64,000 nt of DNA. Origin: Eledone cirrhosa. Its lineage: Eukaryota; Mollusca; Cephalopoda; Octopoda; Eledonidae. Numbering within the stretch: the first letter of the stretch is position 1; each line of letters opens with the position of its first letter. The DNA is taken from contig OZ024743.1 in assembly GCA_964016885.1 (NCBI GenBank), forward strand, positions 182,662,718 to 182,726,717, written 5' to 3'. This document shows positions 1 through 13,110 of this stretch, in pieces. A program made the translations under genes and the position numbers. The notes beneath the pieces were generated by a model. It was not told the origin of the DNA and did not search any database. It saw only the letters and a program-made list of their open reading frames with translations.

Positions 1-1115
1 CATTTCTCTCCAGCCTACATGTCTTCTGCAGTCACTGCCCATGTTTCATTATCATGCAGCATTGCACTTCACACACTGACATCATGTAGGGAGAAACCTT
101 TTGTTGTTAACAGTGGGAGTCACTCTCTAAATTTCTTCCACGCTATCATTATTCTAGTTATTATGCTCTCAGAGTACCCTCTTCTGCTGCTAATTAGGTC
201 ACCGAGATAGAAGCTATTAACCACTTCGAGACATCCTACATGCAATTGGAAAAGATTTATATCATCAACACTCTTCTCCTTGATTACCCCAGGGGATCTT
301 TTACATACAAAGTCTTCTCTTCCTATTAGTCTACCTGTTATCCAACTCTTGCCACTATCATCATTTGGTTTAATGTCTTCTTTACATGTCACAAGCATTG
401 GACATTTTGGTAGCCTCTTTCAAATCATTTCTTCAGAGTTAGGTTTTAGTCCAGCTTCCAGGCTTATGTGAGTGTCCTCTTCCCATGTCTTATGTGGGTG
501 CCCTCTTCTCCATCTACCAGGGTCCACAATTTTGATACATCGATGTATCTACCCAATTTGTCCTCAATTTTGGTGGCTCAACACTCGCTACCATACAACA
601 GCACAGATCGAACACAGACATTAACCATACTGCCTCTTGTTTCTGCTGTATCTGCCTTTAATTCTGTTACACCTTTTATGTACCCAGTGCTCACATCCCT
701 CACAGAAGAGTTGCTTCTGACACCAGAGTGACAAACACCACAAGGCCACTTTCTAGTTTCATTCAGCTTGCCCAGGTAGGAGTCATAGACAATAATTTTT
801 GTCTTCTTCATGTTGACCCACAGACCCTTTTAATCCAGATTTGACTTCCTGACTAATAGTTTTGCCAGGAGTGTATCCAGGTTTTCAATGACAAAGTCAT
901 CTGCAAACAATAGTTCCCATGGGCATCCATTTCAGAACTCATGGAAGAGAGCCACCACAATAATGAAGAGCAATGGGCTCAACGCAGACTCTTGATGTAC
1001 ACCAACTTCAACACTGAAGAAGTCGCTATATTGGTTGCCCACTTGCATTTTACATACATAGATTGCACAAGCTGGACAACTGATTTATACCAAGCTTCCT
1101 TATTGCCCACCATAG
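1..1115 (-). mobile_element. RTE-like LINE fragment (reverse transcriptase and C-terminal part), decayed
   Basis: Reading from 1115 down, pieces match the better-preserved RTE-like copies in this window: FFSVEVGVHQESALSPLLF, CPWELLFADDF (active-site A/DD box), a zinc-knuckle-like RKWPCGVCHSGV, then SFYLGDLISS and GWKKFRE. Several frameshifts and stops separate them. The fragment runs off the left edge and abuts a Jockey-like LINE at about 1.1 kb. Confidence 0.7.
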
Positions 1116-1149
1116 TACTTTTTCTTCTTCTTGTCATGTGGCATATGCA

Positions 1150-3570
1150 CAATAGTTAGAAAGGTAGATCGCGATTGGTGAGCTAGACAAAAGCATCATT
1201 TGTATTATTATGGATTGCCTTCAGGCCACAGTAAAAACATCTGAGGGGACAATGCTGAACAACATGCAACACTGTTTAGTCAGGTTCCCCATAGCCACAT
1301 GCTAGGCTGTCTTTCATTTTCCATCGATGGAGATGATGGGCTGTCCTAGCATGTGTTGTGTGGATCAATTAAAGGACACCCATTGCTTTCTAGGATGGTC
1401 GAAACCAGTTGGTTTTGATGTTGGATCCTGGAAGAGGTCTTGATTGGCAAATTTGGACTCATTCCGTGATCTTCACCACTCTTTCTTCAAATCAAGGTTA
1501 TTGTTTTGAAGAGTCTTCATTGATTCCCAGAATGGTTTGTGTGATTTCAAGCACATATTGTGAAGGTTTTCCAGGTCTTCATGGGTGGGAAGGTTGGGCT
1601 TGGATTTGGTAAGAGGTGCTGCTTCATGGATGATCTGACACCACATGTGAGAAGGAGCTATATGAGAAAGGGTAGGCAGCCACTGAGTAGGTGTAGATTT
1701 CAGTGTGCCAGATACTATTCTCATTGATGAGTTGAGGATGGTGCCAACTTGCTTTGCATGGCAGCTACCTACCCAAACGGATGAACAGTATTCTGCAACT
1801 GAGTATGAAAGTGCTAAGCACACAGTTCAGAATGTATGTACATCAGGCCTCCAGCTATTTTCTGCTAACTTGCAGATGATATTAATCCTGGTCTTGAGCT
1901 TTCCGGCAACCCTCTTTAGATGCTCTTGATAGGTCAGGCTACAAACCAATGTTACACCAAGTTTGTCTGATGCTGAGATGGAAGCTGAAGTTTTCCTGGT
2001 CATATCAGTCATGTAGATGTTAAAGAGCATTGGTGCTAGGAGGGAACCTTGGGGAAGGCCATCATTCAGGGTTCTAGATGAATTTGTTTGACCTCCTAGT
2101 GACACTCTGAATCTTCTGTTACTGAGTATAGAGGCAAGGATGTTCACAGTTGCCTGGTACTTGATGATATGACAGGCCTTCAGGAGGAGGCCGCCTCTTC
2201 ATACAGTATATATGCAAAAAAGAGATCAATCAGAGCATCCCGTATTGAGACCTCATTGGTAGCCAGCCTTGATGAAGGTAGTAAGGGCAAATACTTGATC
2301 AGTGCAACTCCTTTGTAGTCTGAAGCTTGCTTGTTATTTAAGCAGGGTTGGTTCTACTAAAGGACCAAGCCTAACCAAGAGGAGCTGTTCAAATAGCTTG
2401 TAAGAGGTACAGAGGAGAGAGATTGACTGGTAGCTTGCAGATCGTCTGCAGGTTTCCCAGCTTTCAGGATGGAAATGACCTTGGCTTCTCTCCAGATCGT
2501 TGAGATAACTCCAGTTGAGTGGATGACTGTGAAGAGTGAAGCCAGCCAGTCATGGACAATTGGACCAAGATTCTTAAGGAATTCAGGATATAATGTCAAT
2601 GATTCCTGCTTCCTTGCCTTCTTTGGTGGATAAAAAGTCAGTATCTATCTTACTTATGGCGTAAAATTTAGCAAGTGGGTATCCTTGGTGAAGATGAGTA
2701 GGCTGCTGAGAGATTCTTATGGACTTCTTGGTGTGCTTCTTTGGTTGAAGGTACATTAGAGTTGAGAAGTAGACATGATGCAACTGCATTAGTAGTTACT
2801 TTTTGTGGCAAGTGCTGAATGGGAGATGCTGCACCAAGTCACCTAAGGAGATTCCATGCTTTCCTAATAGAGTGAGTATAATCCAACTCTCCACTGATTT
2901 TTGCTATCATGTCCATCTAGCTGAGACAAGAGAGTCTAAGTGTTCCGTAGCAATGTCTAGATCACCTGAGGTTTCATAGCTCTTGACAAGTGCTTCAGAT
3001 TCTAGGAGCCAACATGGAGTGAAAGATTGACAGAAATCTTGCGGGATATGATTCTTGGCAGCATCCTTCAGAATCTTACAGAATGAAGTATAATTCTTGG
3101 GAACAGGTTCCAAGTTGATGATTTGTTCCTCTACCTCTGAGCTGATGGATTCCCTGTCAGCCTTCCAGAATGTTCACTATTGTAGTGGCTTGGATTATGC
3201 TACAGGAATCTCAATGCCGATGTGTATCATAGCTGGTCTGTTAGCTGTGGGGGAAGTGAGGGAGTATCTCGCAAGAAGCCTGAACAGGATTTGAAGAGGT
3301 GGTAGAGGTCTGGGTTGTAATCCTTCCAGCGACTAGAATGGAATGTGCCAGGTTGTTTGGCATCATGGAGAAGATAGTGGTCACTGGTGCATGTCTCCAA
3401 CTGTTCCCCAGTCAAGTTGTCTGTGGTATAGCTTCATGAAGAGAGGAAGCTCATAGACGATAGTGATAGTCAGGTCCCCAACTTTCACAGTAGAAATAGA
3501 TATGTCATACCAGTTTCTAGCCAGGCAGATAGAAACTTATCAAACTTAGCACAGACAAGTGGGTCTTTGA
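1150..3570 (-). mobile_element. Jockey-like non-LTR retrotransposon, decayed
   Basis: From high to low coordinates: remains of the end of an endonuclease (DHYLLHDAKQPGTFHSSRW near 3.35 kb), a linker (3113-2907), RT parts (FLKNLGPIVHDWLASLF and WREAKVISILKAGKPADD near 2.45-2.6 kb), then SNRRFRVSLGGQTNSSRTLN and GLPQGSLLAPMLFNIYM near 2.1 kb. The end is the thumb/C-terminal region (AEYCSSVWVGSCHAKQV, 1823-1473). The QGSLLAP..FN motif order fits Jockey/X-element-type LINEs; the exact clade is not certain. Stops and frameshifts are frequent. It lies between two RTE-like fragments, as if nested. Confidence 0.68.
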
Positions 3571-3579
3571 GCTTCTATA

Positions 3580-4300
3580 TTCTTCTTTTTGGTATTAAGG
3601 GTTTAAGAAATGGCTTTTCAAACTTCAGGCTAAGGCCGCAGGTTAAAAGCTTGTACTGCTGCACACATTCCTCTCCTGGAATTATTTTAGCATCTTTGAC
3701 TGCCCATAAGTCTCTCTTCCATACTAGGATGAAATCAATTTGACTAAGGTTTCCACTTGAATTATAAGTTATAAGATGACTCTCCCACTTACAGAAGAAT
3801 AAATTAACAAAACTGCAAACTCAAGCAACCATTCACCTTCAGCATGGGGCTCTCCCTATCCAAAACCACTATGCACACCCTCGTAGCCATCAGCATATTG
3901 TCCAATGTGGTCATTCCAGTACCCATGCAGCAACAGGAACTCCTGATCTTCATCTCAAGATAGTACCATGAGGAGATCATCATAGAAAGCATCTTTTGTA
4001 GTTTGGTCATGACGAACCTATGGGACATAAATCGTGAGCAAAGTTAGATTTTTTTCAAATTTTTTCCAAACCTATATTCAACTGAAAAGCCGTCTTTTAG
4101 CTTTCAAACCTTCCGTCTCCATATTTTCTTGAATATCTTGTTCCATCTTGTGTTTGTCACTAATAACTAGCTTGTGTTGGCTGGCACATTACTTACTATT
4201 TATTACAGTCTATCTAAAATGACCAGACTTTCCAACACCTCACACACTTTCCATTTTATCTCTCATTCAATCCAGCATCATTAAAACATTGCTTTTGCAG
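3580..4300 (-). mobile_element. RTE-like LINE fragment(s): AP-type endonuclease region
   Basis: In mixed frames the minus strand reads like an RTE endonuclease: FYDDLLMVLS, then HGYWNDHIGQYADGYEGVHS, then GEPHAEGEWLLEFA, a QIDFI-like remnant and a GEEC-type segment (3.6-4.06 kb). Near 4.1-4.2 kb another piece resembles the segment that follows the same endonuclease, so two fragments may be joined. No open frame remains. Confidence 0.6.
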
Positions 4301-4389
4301 TTAAAATAACCTGTGTAAACAATCAATTCAGTTATATTTGGCAACAGACTATTTTAAACTATTTACCTTCCCTCATAGTCACCTTGTCA

Positions 4390-7078
4390 GCAAGGTGTTA
4401 TGGAAGATCCCACTCAGGATCCTTAGAGCGACCTGGGTGCCGGTAGCCGATGCCCTTACTTCCTCGATTCAGAGCACCCTGGACTCCAATTGAGCCAGCG
4501 ACTGGGAGTGACTCTTCTATTTTGTCCCACTCACCCTCGGCCTCCCCAGCACTGGCGCTGACCGAGGCGGCTGGTCGACGGCAGCCTTTATCAAGGCCAA
4601 TGTTTCGTCCTTTGGGCAAGCGCCCATTCCAAGCATGCCCAAGGGCGCCACACACCCACTCTCAGGTGCCCCCCCCCCCAATCCTCCACCCCTGAGGCCA
4701 GTGCCAAGAATTTGCGTGACCGCGTAAATGCCAAATTAATCATGGGTGATGTCTCGGCCGCAGTCAGAGTGGTTGCCTCGGAGGACACTGTCCTCCAACC
4801 CATCGAGGAGGTCCTGGATGCCCTGTGACTCAAGCACCCTGATTCACCCAAGATCTCAGACCCATACCCCCAACCAATCCCTACTTGCTCCTTGTGGCTT
4901 CTGACGCAGACATCATGTCCGCCATCAAGTCCTTCCCAGATAGCAGCAGCGGAGGTGCTGATGGTCTCCAACCTGGCCACCTCAAGGAGTTGCTATCCCC
5001 ACTCTCCACTGAGGCCGGGCGCCCCCTTCTGAGTGCAAGTGTGGCACTCACCAGCTTATAGGCTTATCCATGGCGTCCTGGATCCTCACGCCCAAGGCCT
5101 CTTTTTTTCGGCTAGCCTGACCACTCAGGAAGAAAGGGGGTGGCATACGCCCCATCGCTGTGGGCAATGTCTTCTGGAGGCTGGCTGCCAAGGTGGTCTG
5201 CAGGTCCATAACACCAGAACTGGGTGAGGAGTTCAGTCGGCGTGTCCAGTGGCTGTGAGGGGGCCGCACATGCAATCAAGCAGTTCTTCAACAGCTGCCC
5301 ACCAGAACCGGCATCCAGGCACCTCATTGTCAAGCTTGACATAAGGAATGCCTTTAACAGCATACGCCGGGACCATCTGCTCGATGCTTGCCTCAGCCGA
5401 GCCCCCTCTGCTACCCTCTGGCCTACCTGTTGTATGCAGCCCCGAGCATGATCCTTGCTGCTGATACGGTCATACCTTCGGCCACTGGAGTCCAACTGGG
5501 TGACCCTTTGGGCCCCCTCCTGTTTGCCCTTGGTATAGACTAGATTGCCCAAAGTATCACAGCTCCTCACAACGTTTGGTATCTGGATGATGTTACGTTG
5601 GCAGGCCCGTAGAGACTGTCTGCCATGACCTACAATCAGTGATTCCTGCCCTGGCGGGAGACCTCCAGGTCAACTCGTCCAAGTCGGAGGTGGTGAATGT
5701 CAGCGACGATGCTGAGAGCTTTGCAGCCTCCACTTCGGACGTGCGGTCCATTCTCCACCAGGTACAGGTGACCGTAAAAGAGGATGTCCTCGTCCTTGGG
5801 TCACTGATCCACCCACCAGCCATCCGCTCCACCATCAGATCCAGACTCCAGCAACTCATGACCCTCACGAGCCAACTGGGCTTGATTGATGGCCACCCAG
5901 CACTGTTCCTGTTGAGGAACTGCTTCACCATGCTGGAGCTCCTCTATAGCCTTCACAGCACTCCGTGCTACACCCACGCATCTCTCCTCACTGACCTCGA
6001 TACTTGTATTCGAGCAGCAGCCGAGGAGATATGCAACGTCAGGTTTGACGACATTGGATGACTAACAGGCCACTTTACCTGTCAGGTATGGTGACTTTGG
6101 CCTCCGGTCTCTGATCTCACTGGCTTTGCCGGCGTTTCTTTCGTCGGTAACCTCATGCCGCGTCCTCGTCAGCAGGGTTCTCCAAAACACAATGGAACCC
6201 TCTGTGATCAGGGAACATGAAGCCACCTGTGAGACGTGGGACCAGCTGAGACTTAGCCCAGTAGACATCCCTCCTCCTCCCCTGCTGACGTCAAGTCCAC
6301 CCCAAAGCATTTGGGATGCCATCCAGTGCAGCCTGGCTTCAAACAGGCTCACGTGCCAGCACCGCCTTGCCTGTTTTCATGCGATCTCCAAACCCCACGG
6401 TGGTGCCTGGCTCCATGCCTTGCCCTCCTTCTCCACTGGCATGCAGCTAGACAACAATAGCCTGTGCATCAGCGTTTCCTTGAGGCTTGGCCTCCGAATC
6501 TGCGAGCCACACCAATGTCGCTGTGGATCCACCGTGGACTCTTTCGGCCTCCACCCGCTTTCCTGTCGCCACAGTGCCGGCTGCCTTCCACGCCATGGTA
6601 CTCTAAATGAGGTCATAAAGCATGGCTTGGATGCTGCAGGCTTCCCTTCCCAGCTCGAGCCAGTGGGGCTGGACCGAGGGGACGGCAAACGGCCAGCTGG
6701 CATGACCATCTTCCCGTTCCACTGTGGCAAACCCCTCATCTGGGATGCTACTTGCACCGACACCTTCTGTAGCCACAGCCTGGTGCAGTCTGCGACTAAC
6801 CCAGGTTCTGCTGCACGTTGGGCTGAGGAGGCCAAACTCTTCAAATACCAGTCACTCTCCGACAGGTTTGTGGTTGTACCCTTGGCAGTGGAGACTTCTG
6901 GTGTCCTTTGCCCTAGGGCTACTTACCTACTCACCACCATAGGTGCTGAGCTGGCCAGTCGCAGGTGTGAGCCTCACAAGCTGGAGTGGTTTTCCAGCGC
7001 GTCTCCCTTCCCGTCCTCCGGGGAAACGCCTTCTCTATTCTGTCTGCCGGGGCTGTGGGGAGACCACCAATATGATTG
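4390..7078 (+). mobile_element. Non-LTR retrotransposon with YLDD reverse transcriptase, decayed, GC-richer than its surroundings
   Basis: The plus strand in shifting frames carries VRVVASEDTVLQPIEEVLDA, a DIMSAIKSFPDSSSGGADGL segment, IAVGNVFWRLAAKVV, HLIVKLDIRNAFNSIRRDHL (RT motif A), a QLGDPLGPLLFAL-like motif B and NVWYLDDVTLAG (motif C). A 317-codon open stretch at 6126-7079 is the C-terminal domain, with CRCGSTVDSFGLHPLSCRH and ending near VSLPVLRGNA in another frame. At least four frameshifts or stops break the frame upstream. The GC content stands out against the AT-rich flanks. I recognise the family from invertebrate genomes but do not assign a clade. Confidence 0.75.
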
Positions 7079-7239
7079 ACTGACTTGTCATTTTATCAGT
7101 CAGATGTTTTTAGTCATCATTCGAACAATGATATTTGGTTGAATTCTTCTCTGTTCTAGAGCCTGCTCCATTTTTAACATTTGGTATTCAAAAATTATAT
7201 TTTATTATATGTTTGTTACTGGCAGAGATTATATAAATG

Positions 7240-7608
7240 TTAAAGGTCAAGAACACTCTTCAGCTGTGTCAAAGACATGTCAATCTCCCTAATGTTGGTG
7301 ACCTACATGAAAAACGTACCCAATACACTTTGTAAAGTGGTTGGTGATATGAAGGGCATCCTGCCAAACAAAGAATTGATAGGACTCTTCAGCTGTGTCA
7401 AAACGGAACAACCTCCTTGCAAGATGCAGGCTCTTGCTCACCTGAGCACCGAGTATTGTGCAACAATGTAAGCAAGCAAGATGCAGACCCCTAGCCCATC
7501 TTAGAGATCAGTAGTTCTGTTTGAGTCCTGACACAGACTGTAACGACCCATCCAACCCTTGCTAGCAGAAGTAACAAACATTAAATGATGATGATGATGA
7601 TGATGATG
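7240..7608 (+). repeat. LINE-tail / SINE-like repeat ending in (GATGAT)n
   Basis: It ends CCATCCAACCCTTGCTAGC, about 20 bases, then (ATG)n at 7586-7608. This is the same terminus as the RTE-like LINE 3' ends at 12.1, 21.6 and 22.3 kb. A short internal duplication, GACTCTTCAGCTGTGTCAAA and a close copy at 7254, is visible. Confidence 0.6.
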
Positions 7609-8433
7609 GCTTTGCGAGATTTTAAAATAATCCTAATTAAAAGCAATGAATGGGATTATTTCAGCATTTTTTTTTTAATTCAAATACAGCCGCAATTTAC
7701 AAAAAGTTACATGTGACTGTATGATCAAAGGCTGAAGCCAAAACCTTATAAACACAAAAGGAATGTAACATTCTTTAACCACATTACAATTAATGTTTTT
7801 ATTGTTTTTTATCAGATACACCAATGACTTTATTTGAAGAACTTCTTAGAGTTAGTTGTGTAAATACAGTCTCTTCAAACATTCATTCCACTGATGCATG
7901 AAAATCTCAGCATGCAGTTGCCAACTCAGTAGCCTAACTGTGACAGGGGGTGGAGCTGTTCCAAGTGACACATTTATGGAAGCAGCCCTTTTGGGTCTGT
8001 TGTATATTTGAGTATGTAGGTGGAGATGGAGTGGTAAACTCAAAGACTGCCCGGATGGCACACACTCTAACTATGCCACTGTACCAACTTATTTATGCTG
8101 TTTGAGGACTTGTCTGTTAATGCTGGACTGTTGTGGGTTGGAGAGGGTGCTCCTAATGTTGAGTGATTAGCCCTAGCCAATCAACACCTGGGAGGATTTT
8201 TAACTGAGAACTCAAAAGAGCCAGAACAAATACTGCAAGGCATCTAATTTGATTCTCTAACAATTCTGCTGACCCATACTGGCATTTTATTAGGGGAATT
8301 GGAACTCATGATAAATAAGAGTAGATATTGAACTGCTTCGTGTCTTAGAACCTGTGCCTTAGCTCTGACAGTGCAAGGCTTTCTTTTCAACACTCCAACA
8401 ATTCTGCTTGTAAATTTATCAATGGTTCTTTGC
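7609..8433. other. Unassigned AT-rich sequence
   Basis: No gene, tRNA-like box or recognisable element was seen. The short open frame at 8061-7852 has no family resemblance and no supporting signals. Confidence 0.5.
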
Positions 8434-8600
8434 AGTGGTATAGCTAGTGTGTACAGTGGTATAGCTAGAGTGTGTACAGTGGTATATCTAGAGTGTATAC
8501 AGTGGTATAGCTAGAGTGTATACAGTGGTATAGCTAGAGTGTATACAGTGGTATAGCTAGTGTGTGTACAGTGGTATAGCTAGAGTGTGCATAGTTTGGG
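8434..8600. repeat. Minisatellite, about seven copies of a 23-bp unit
   Basis: The unit is close to CAGTGGTATAGCTAGAGTG plus TATA. Copies alternate between GTGTGTACAG and GTGTATACAG versions. It lies downstream of the DHDH gene in sequence with no other feature. Confidence 0.85.
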
Positions 8601-9707
8601 GCAGCCCTATAGCAGTAATTTGATACTCTCCTTAATAGAGTTTCTTTCACTCCATGAAGCGGCCACCAAGAAGCTGACCTTGGTGGCCTCGTAGATAAGT
8701 TTCCACTATAAATCGGTTTTCTAGATGCCAATATGTCTGAGATTTTGACATAGCAAATGGCCATTTGCTTATTCTTGTTTCCTGGAGTCAAATGAGGGAA
8801 TACTGATAAATAGCCTGCTCCCAGTCAATCCAGGTAATTTCAGAGTTCATATCAACCAGCTATGATGTAGTGGTCAACTGTTTCACACACCAACCCCTTT
8901 GAGTCTCTCTCTCTCTTACCTCTCCCTCTCTTGGTCTCTCTCTCAGCCAGGTCAGCAAAATTTATCTCACTAAGAGAAGTTTGGTGAATACATTTTTAAT
9001 AATACCTTTGCAAGCATAATATATACATAACATAATTAATTACACAACATGCGGAATTTCAGGATCATATAAACATAACATTTTAAAAAATTGTTCTAGC
9101 ATAATCTTTAGCTCGGACTCTGTTAATTTTTAATAATTTCTTTTTATTCTATCTCTCTCTCTTTTATTCATGCTTGCTTAGTGTAATATAGTTTTCTGTA
9201 CTACATGTGATACAGTACTGGTGTTTGATTTATGGTGAGTAGAGCACGTACCATTAAAGAAGAGCCCATGAATATCTGGCATCCCCCACCCCACTACAAA
9301 AAACTACCAACACTTCTGAATTTTAGAAAACTCCTGCGCTCCACCTGAGGCTCAAAAGCTTCAACCTTGCAGAATCTCTTTCGAAGGCTCTGATGAGGAG
9401 CAATATTTTATAAGTCCCAAAGTTAGAAAAAGTTTGGATAAACATAATTTCCACTACCACCATCTCCATCTGTAGAAAAGTGTAAGTTTTAATACTATAC
9501 TCTGCTATACACACATAAATATTACAATTGAGTGAATAAACTTGTTGATTTATCTTATTTCTTTTAAATTGTTTTATCGCTGATTTCAGCCAATGTGATG
9601 CTCTGTATTTACATTTATATGTATGAGTATATAAATATAAACACAGAAACACACATCTACTCACACAAGTATAAACATATTATTGTGTTAATGTTTGTAT
9701 GAATAAT
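8601..9707. other. Unassigned AT-rich sequence with a CT-rich patch
   Basis: A pyrimidine-rich (CT) stretch lies at about 8900-8945. The open frame at 9664-9323 is unsupported: low complexity, no family match, no splice or start context. Nothing else was recognised. Confidence 0.5.
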
Positions 9708-9847
9708 AGAAGGGCCCAACAGGGTGACCCACTCGGACCTGCACTTTTCACACTGGCATTGATGACATCACCTAGATGGGAGTTGACTTGGATCTGAATG
9801 TCTGGTATCTGGATAATGCTTGCTTGGTGGGGTCCTCCAGACAAGGT
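9708..9847 (+). mobile_element. Short fragment of the YLDD-type LINE (RT motifs B and C)
   Basis: In broken frames it reads AQQGDPLGPALFTLA, then DLDLNVWYLDNACL and GGPPDKVL-like sequence, matching the RT core of the element at 4.39-7.08 kb. It abuts an RTE-like fragment in the opposite orientation at 9848. Confidence 0.65.
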
Positions 9848-11530
9848 CCTTGTAACTGTGATTTCTCTCCAGCCGCGGTATATCCTCTGCATTTAGCAGC
9901 CATGTCCCACTGTCATGCAATATCACATATCTCTCAGAGAAAATCCTTGTTGAGAACAGCAGTAGTAGCGCCCTAAACTTTTTTCTAGCATGTCTCTATT
10001 CTAGCTACTATACTTTCAGGGTAATCCCCCCCCCCCTTCACTATTAATTAGGTCACCTATGTTGCAAAAACTATCAACTACTTCTATGGTACCTGCCTAA
10101 GATTGGAAAAGGTTCATTTCACTGCTGCTCACACTACCTATTATTATTGTGCATCTACCACATTCAAAGTCTATCTTTTCCGTTGGTCTGCCTACAATCC
10201 CACTCTATCTCTGGTCTTCCCATGCTTTACATTACGTACATTGTATAGAATTTCTAACTGCTCCTTTTCTCCATATCAAACACAGCTACTTCCTTGATAG
10301 AAGTGTACTCCTTCCTAAGACTTTGGTCTCAGCTAGGTTTATTTTGAGCCCCTTTCATTCTAAGTTCTATTTCCAAAGGAGGAATTTTTTCCCAAGCCCT
10401 TCTACGGAACCAGACCATTAGCATATAGTTCTCATATAAACTCCTATGAACAGCCAGTCTTAAGCTCCTCAGTTGTGGCCTGGAGAACTATAACAAAAAG
10501 GAGGGGGGTAGGAAATGAGCCTTGAAAATCACCTGCACATTGAATTCTTCACTAAACTCATTACATACTCTCACTTTATTAACAGTACCAATACATGGCC
10601 TGTATTGCACTCACAAACCACACATCTACAACCAGTTTCCTTCAGGACCTCCAGAGAATAGACCATGGTACTGTCTTTTCCAGATCTGCAGAATCTAAGT
10701 GTAAAGGCTTACACTTAACTAGGAACTTCTTTTGAAGATCTCTCACTAAGAGATCATCTGTGGTGCTTCTTCCTGGTACAGAACCAAACTGCATATCATC
10801 TAATTTTATTCTTTCCTTAATTAACTGTACTCTTTCCAAGAGACCCAGGAGCAAGATGGATGTATAACATCAATGAATTCAGTTGGTTTTGCTTGGGGAT
10901 CCAGCCAGATCATTTAGAAACAGTTGCTTCCGATAGGACTCTCAGGAAGGCATGTCCAAGGACTCTGCCCACACGACACTTCCAGGAATGTGGATGAAGA
11001 AGAACACTGTCACTTTCATAACTTGATCCATCAGCTTAATGCCTAACATAGTTGCTCCTTTCTGGAGCATCTCCTTTTTCCCTTGTAACAATTGATTATA
11101 CTGTTACATCATGTATTATCTGATTGACTACGTGGAGGACTAACTTGACTTATACTTCACTCAATCTTCACAATTATCATCCCGTACTAGTGTTTCTTGA
11201 CCTCTTTCTTCTGAGCAACATTGAGATTGAGTATGCCCGGGTCATTCCAAACACATTTCTTCCCAATATCCCAATTAACACCAACACATTGCTTCACAAT
11301 GTGAAACATTTCACGCTGTTGATTCTCATGTCACAAAACCTCTTGCTTTCTGCTTCTCTCTATATGCTAAGTAAACCTGCCTTCTAGCTTCTCTTTTACT
11401 TACTTGGTAGAGTTCTTTCCAGTCTGTCTATGCATCTCTTAGTTTTAATGGCTCTACCTACAGTACTGTTCCAACACCAAGTCTCCTTTTATCTGGCTGG
11501 TGTCTTTCTGATGCCACAGTTCTCATCAGT
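9848..11530 (-). mobile_element. RTE-like LINE fragment, heavily decayed
   Basis: From 11530 down: a linker region recalling KAWKELYQVSKREARRQVYL, then KERIKLDDMQFGSVPGRSTT (10.75-10.85 kb, RT motif region), a motif-A remnant with the catalytic context disrupted, and the C-terminal region near 9.85-10 kb. There are many frameshifts. A second RTE-like 3' end in the opposite orientation begins just beyond it at 11.56 kb. Confidence 0.65.
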
Positions 11531-11559
11531 CAGTTGGCACATGGAACTTTCCATTTGCC

Positions 11560-12155
11560 CTCTATTTCATATATATCAAATGTTGTGTTCTGGAGAGGAG
11601 ATTGCGTTGGTATGGCCATGTGATGCGTATGAAGGATGACAGTTGTATAAAAAAGTGCAGGGCAATGATGAAAATTGATGGAAGCTACAGAGTGGGTAGA
11701 CCAAGAAAAACCTTGGACAAGGTCATAAAAACTGACCTTGCTCACTTACACCTCTCTAAGACAATGTCACTGGATTGAGATCTTTAGCGCCATGCAATTG
11801 TACAGAAGAACTGCCTTCCCTTACATACAAACCTACTGTCAGTAGGCACCTCTTAACCCAATATACACCTCACACACCCTACCCCATCCTCCCATTTCCA
11901 TTCCGTCCACTGTGTCGATGACACAACAGTCCACACTGTAAAGTGGCCGTGTAGGAGACACGGTAAAAAGGCCCCCAGTCCACACTGTAAATGTGGTTGG
12001 TGTTAGGAAGGGCATCCAGCCGTAAAAAACCTGCCAGAGACACTTCCGTACGAGCGAGACACGGTCTCCCGACCATTCCTGCATCAAATCGAACAAAACC
12101 GTTTAACCCATGCTAGCGTGGAAGATGGACATTAAACGATGATGATGATATATAT
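11560..12155 (+). mobile_element. RTE-like LINE 3' end with its complete 3' UTR and (GATGAT)n tail
   Basis: It starts inside the C-terminal coding region (RRLRWYGHVMRMKDDSCIKK-like, then GRPRKTLDKV), followed by a 3' UTR with the units ACTGTAAAGTGGCCGTGTAG and GTTGGTGTTAGGAAGGGCAT. It ends CGTGGAAGATGGACATTAAA, CGATGATGATGA and a TA run. A second copy of only the last 45 bases, starting GCTAGCATGGAAGATAG, follows at 12168-12212. This copy shows that the many tail-like repeats in the window are LINE 3' ends. Confidence 0.78.
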
Positions 12156-12224
12156 ATATATATATATGCTAGCATGGAAGATAGACATTAAACGTTGATG
12201 ATGATATATATACATTTTATCCCC

Positions 12225-12970
12225 ATCTCTCATACACAACACAGAGCCTTTCCAAATCAATATTTAACAGAGAGGTCCTTTAGCTTCCATATCCTGCTTT
12301 TCATGATTGTTTTCCATTTCTGATTCTGTCTAATTTTTATTTTGATGTTACTAACAACTAATTTGTGTTGGGTGGTGTGTTCTTCTCTGGGAAAGGACAG
12401 TATTCATTAGCATCTGGTTTACTTGATTGGTATGTGATCAACTGGCTGACTGTTAGTGTTGCAAATAGTTAGGTCATTTACATCACTGAATTCTAAGAGC
12501 CTTGATCCCTTATCCTTTCTCAAGCTGTATCCATAGATAACACTTCAGTATAGCCATCTTGGTACTGCTTAATATCCTCACTTAAATCACCTAGCACATT
12601 GATGAGGTCTCTGACCACTGTTATTGAAGTCGTTGGTAAGAGGTCCTCATAAAAATAGTCTTTCTGTTCTATACTTAGTCATGATCGTAATGCATACATG
12701 GAGATAACAGTTGTCATTCTATCACCTATGACTAATCTGAGCTTGATAATTTTATCATTTATTCTATCTACCTCAATTACTTAGTCTAGCCACTTCTCAG
12801 CTAGTAAAATGCCTACTCAACCTACTTCATTATCATTTCCTATTCAGAAGTGTTTATATCTAAGCTGCTGAGTTGTATTTTGGTAATAGCTCTCTGTACT
12901 TGAAATGTGTGATCACTTAATGACAATTGAGGGTTTCTTGCACTTGGTTAGGTAAGCCACCATGCTACTG
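12225..12970 (-). mobile_element. RTE-like LINE endonuclease fragment
   Basis: The minus strand reads VGILLAEKWLD, VIEVDRINDKIIKLRLVIGD, EQKDYFYEDLL, VLGDLS, DGYTEVL and TN-LLVTS in mixed frames, the order of an AP-like endonuclease domain of RTE elements. The catalytic segments are frayed, with stops throughout. Confidence 0.68.
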
Positions 12971-13110
12971 TGTGCAGCACTAACACGATTAATGTTATTC
13001 TTAAATACACAATTATATTTTTAATACTGCATGTTGTACTAGTCAAAACAGACAAAATTAATGTATATTAAACACATGAAATATGCAGGAATTGAACCAT
13101 ACACCTGCTG

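Noticed and set aside
4398..4980. Minus-strand open frames in the GC-rich block
   Set aside because: They are antisense shadows of the LINE coding sequence on the plus strand.
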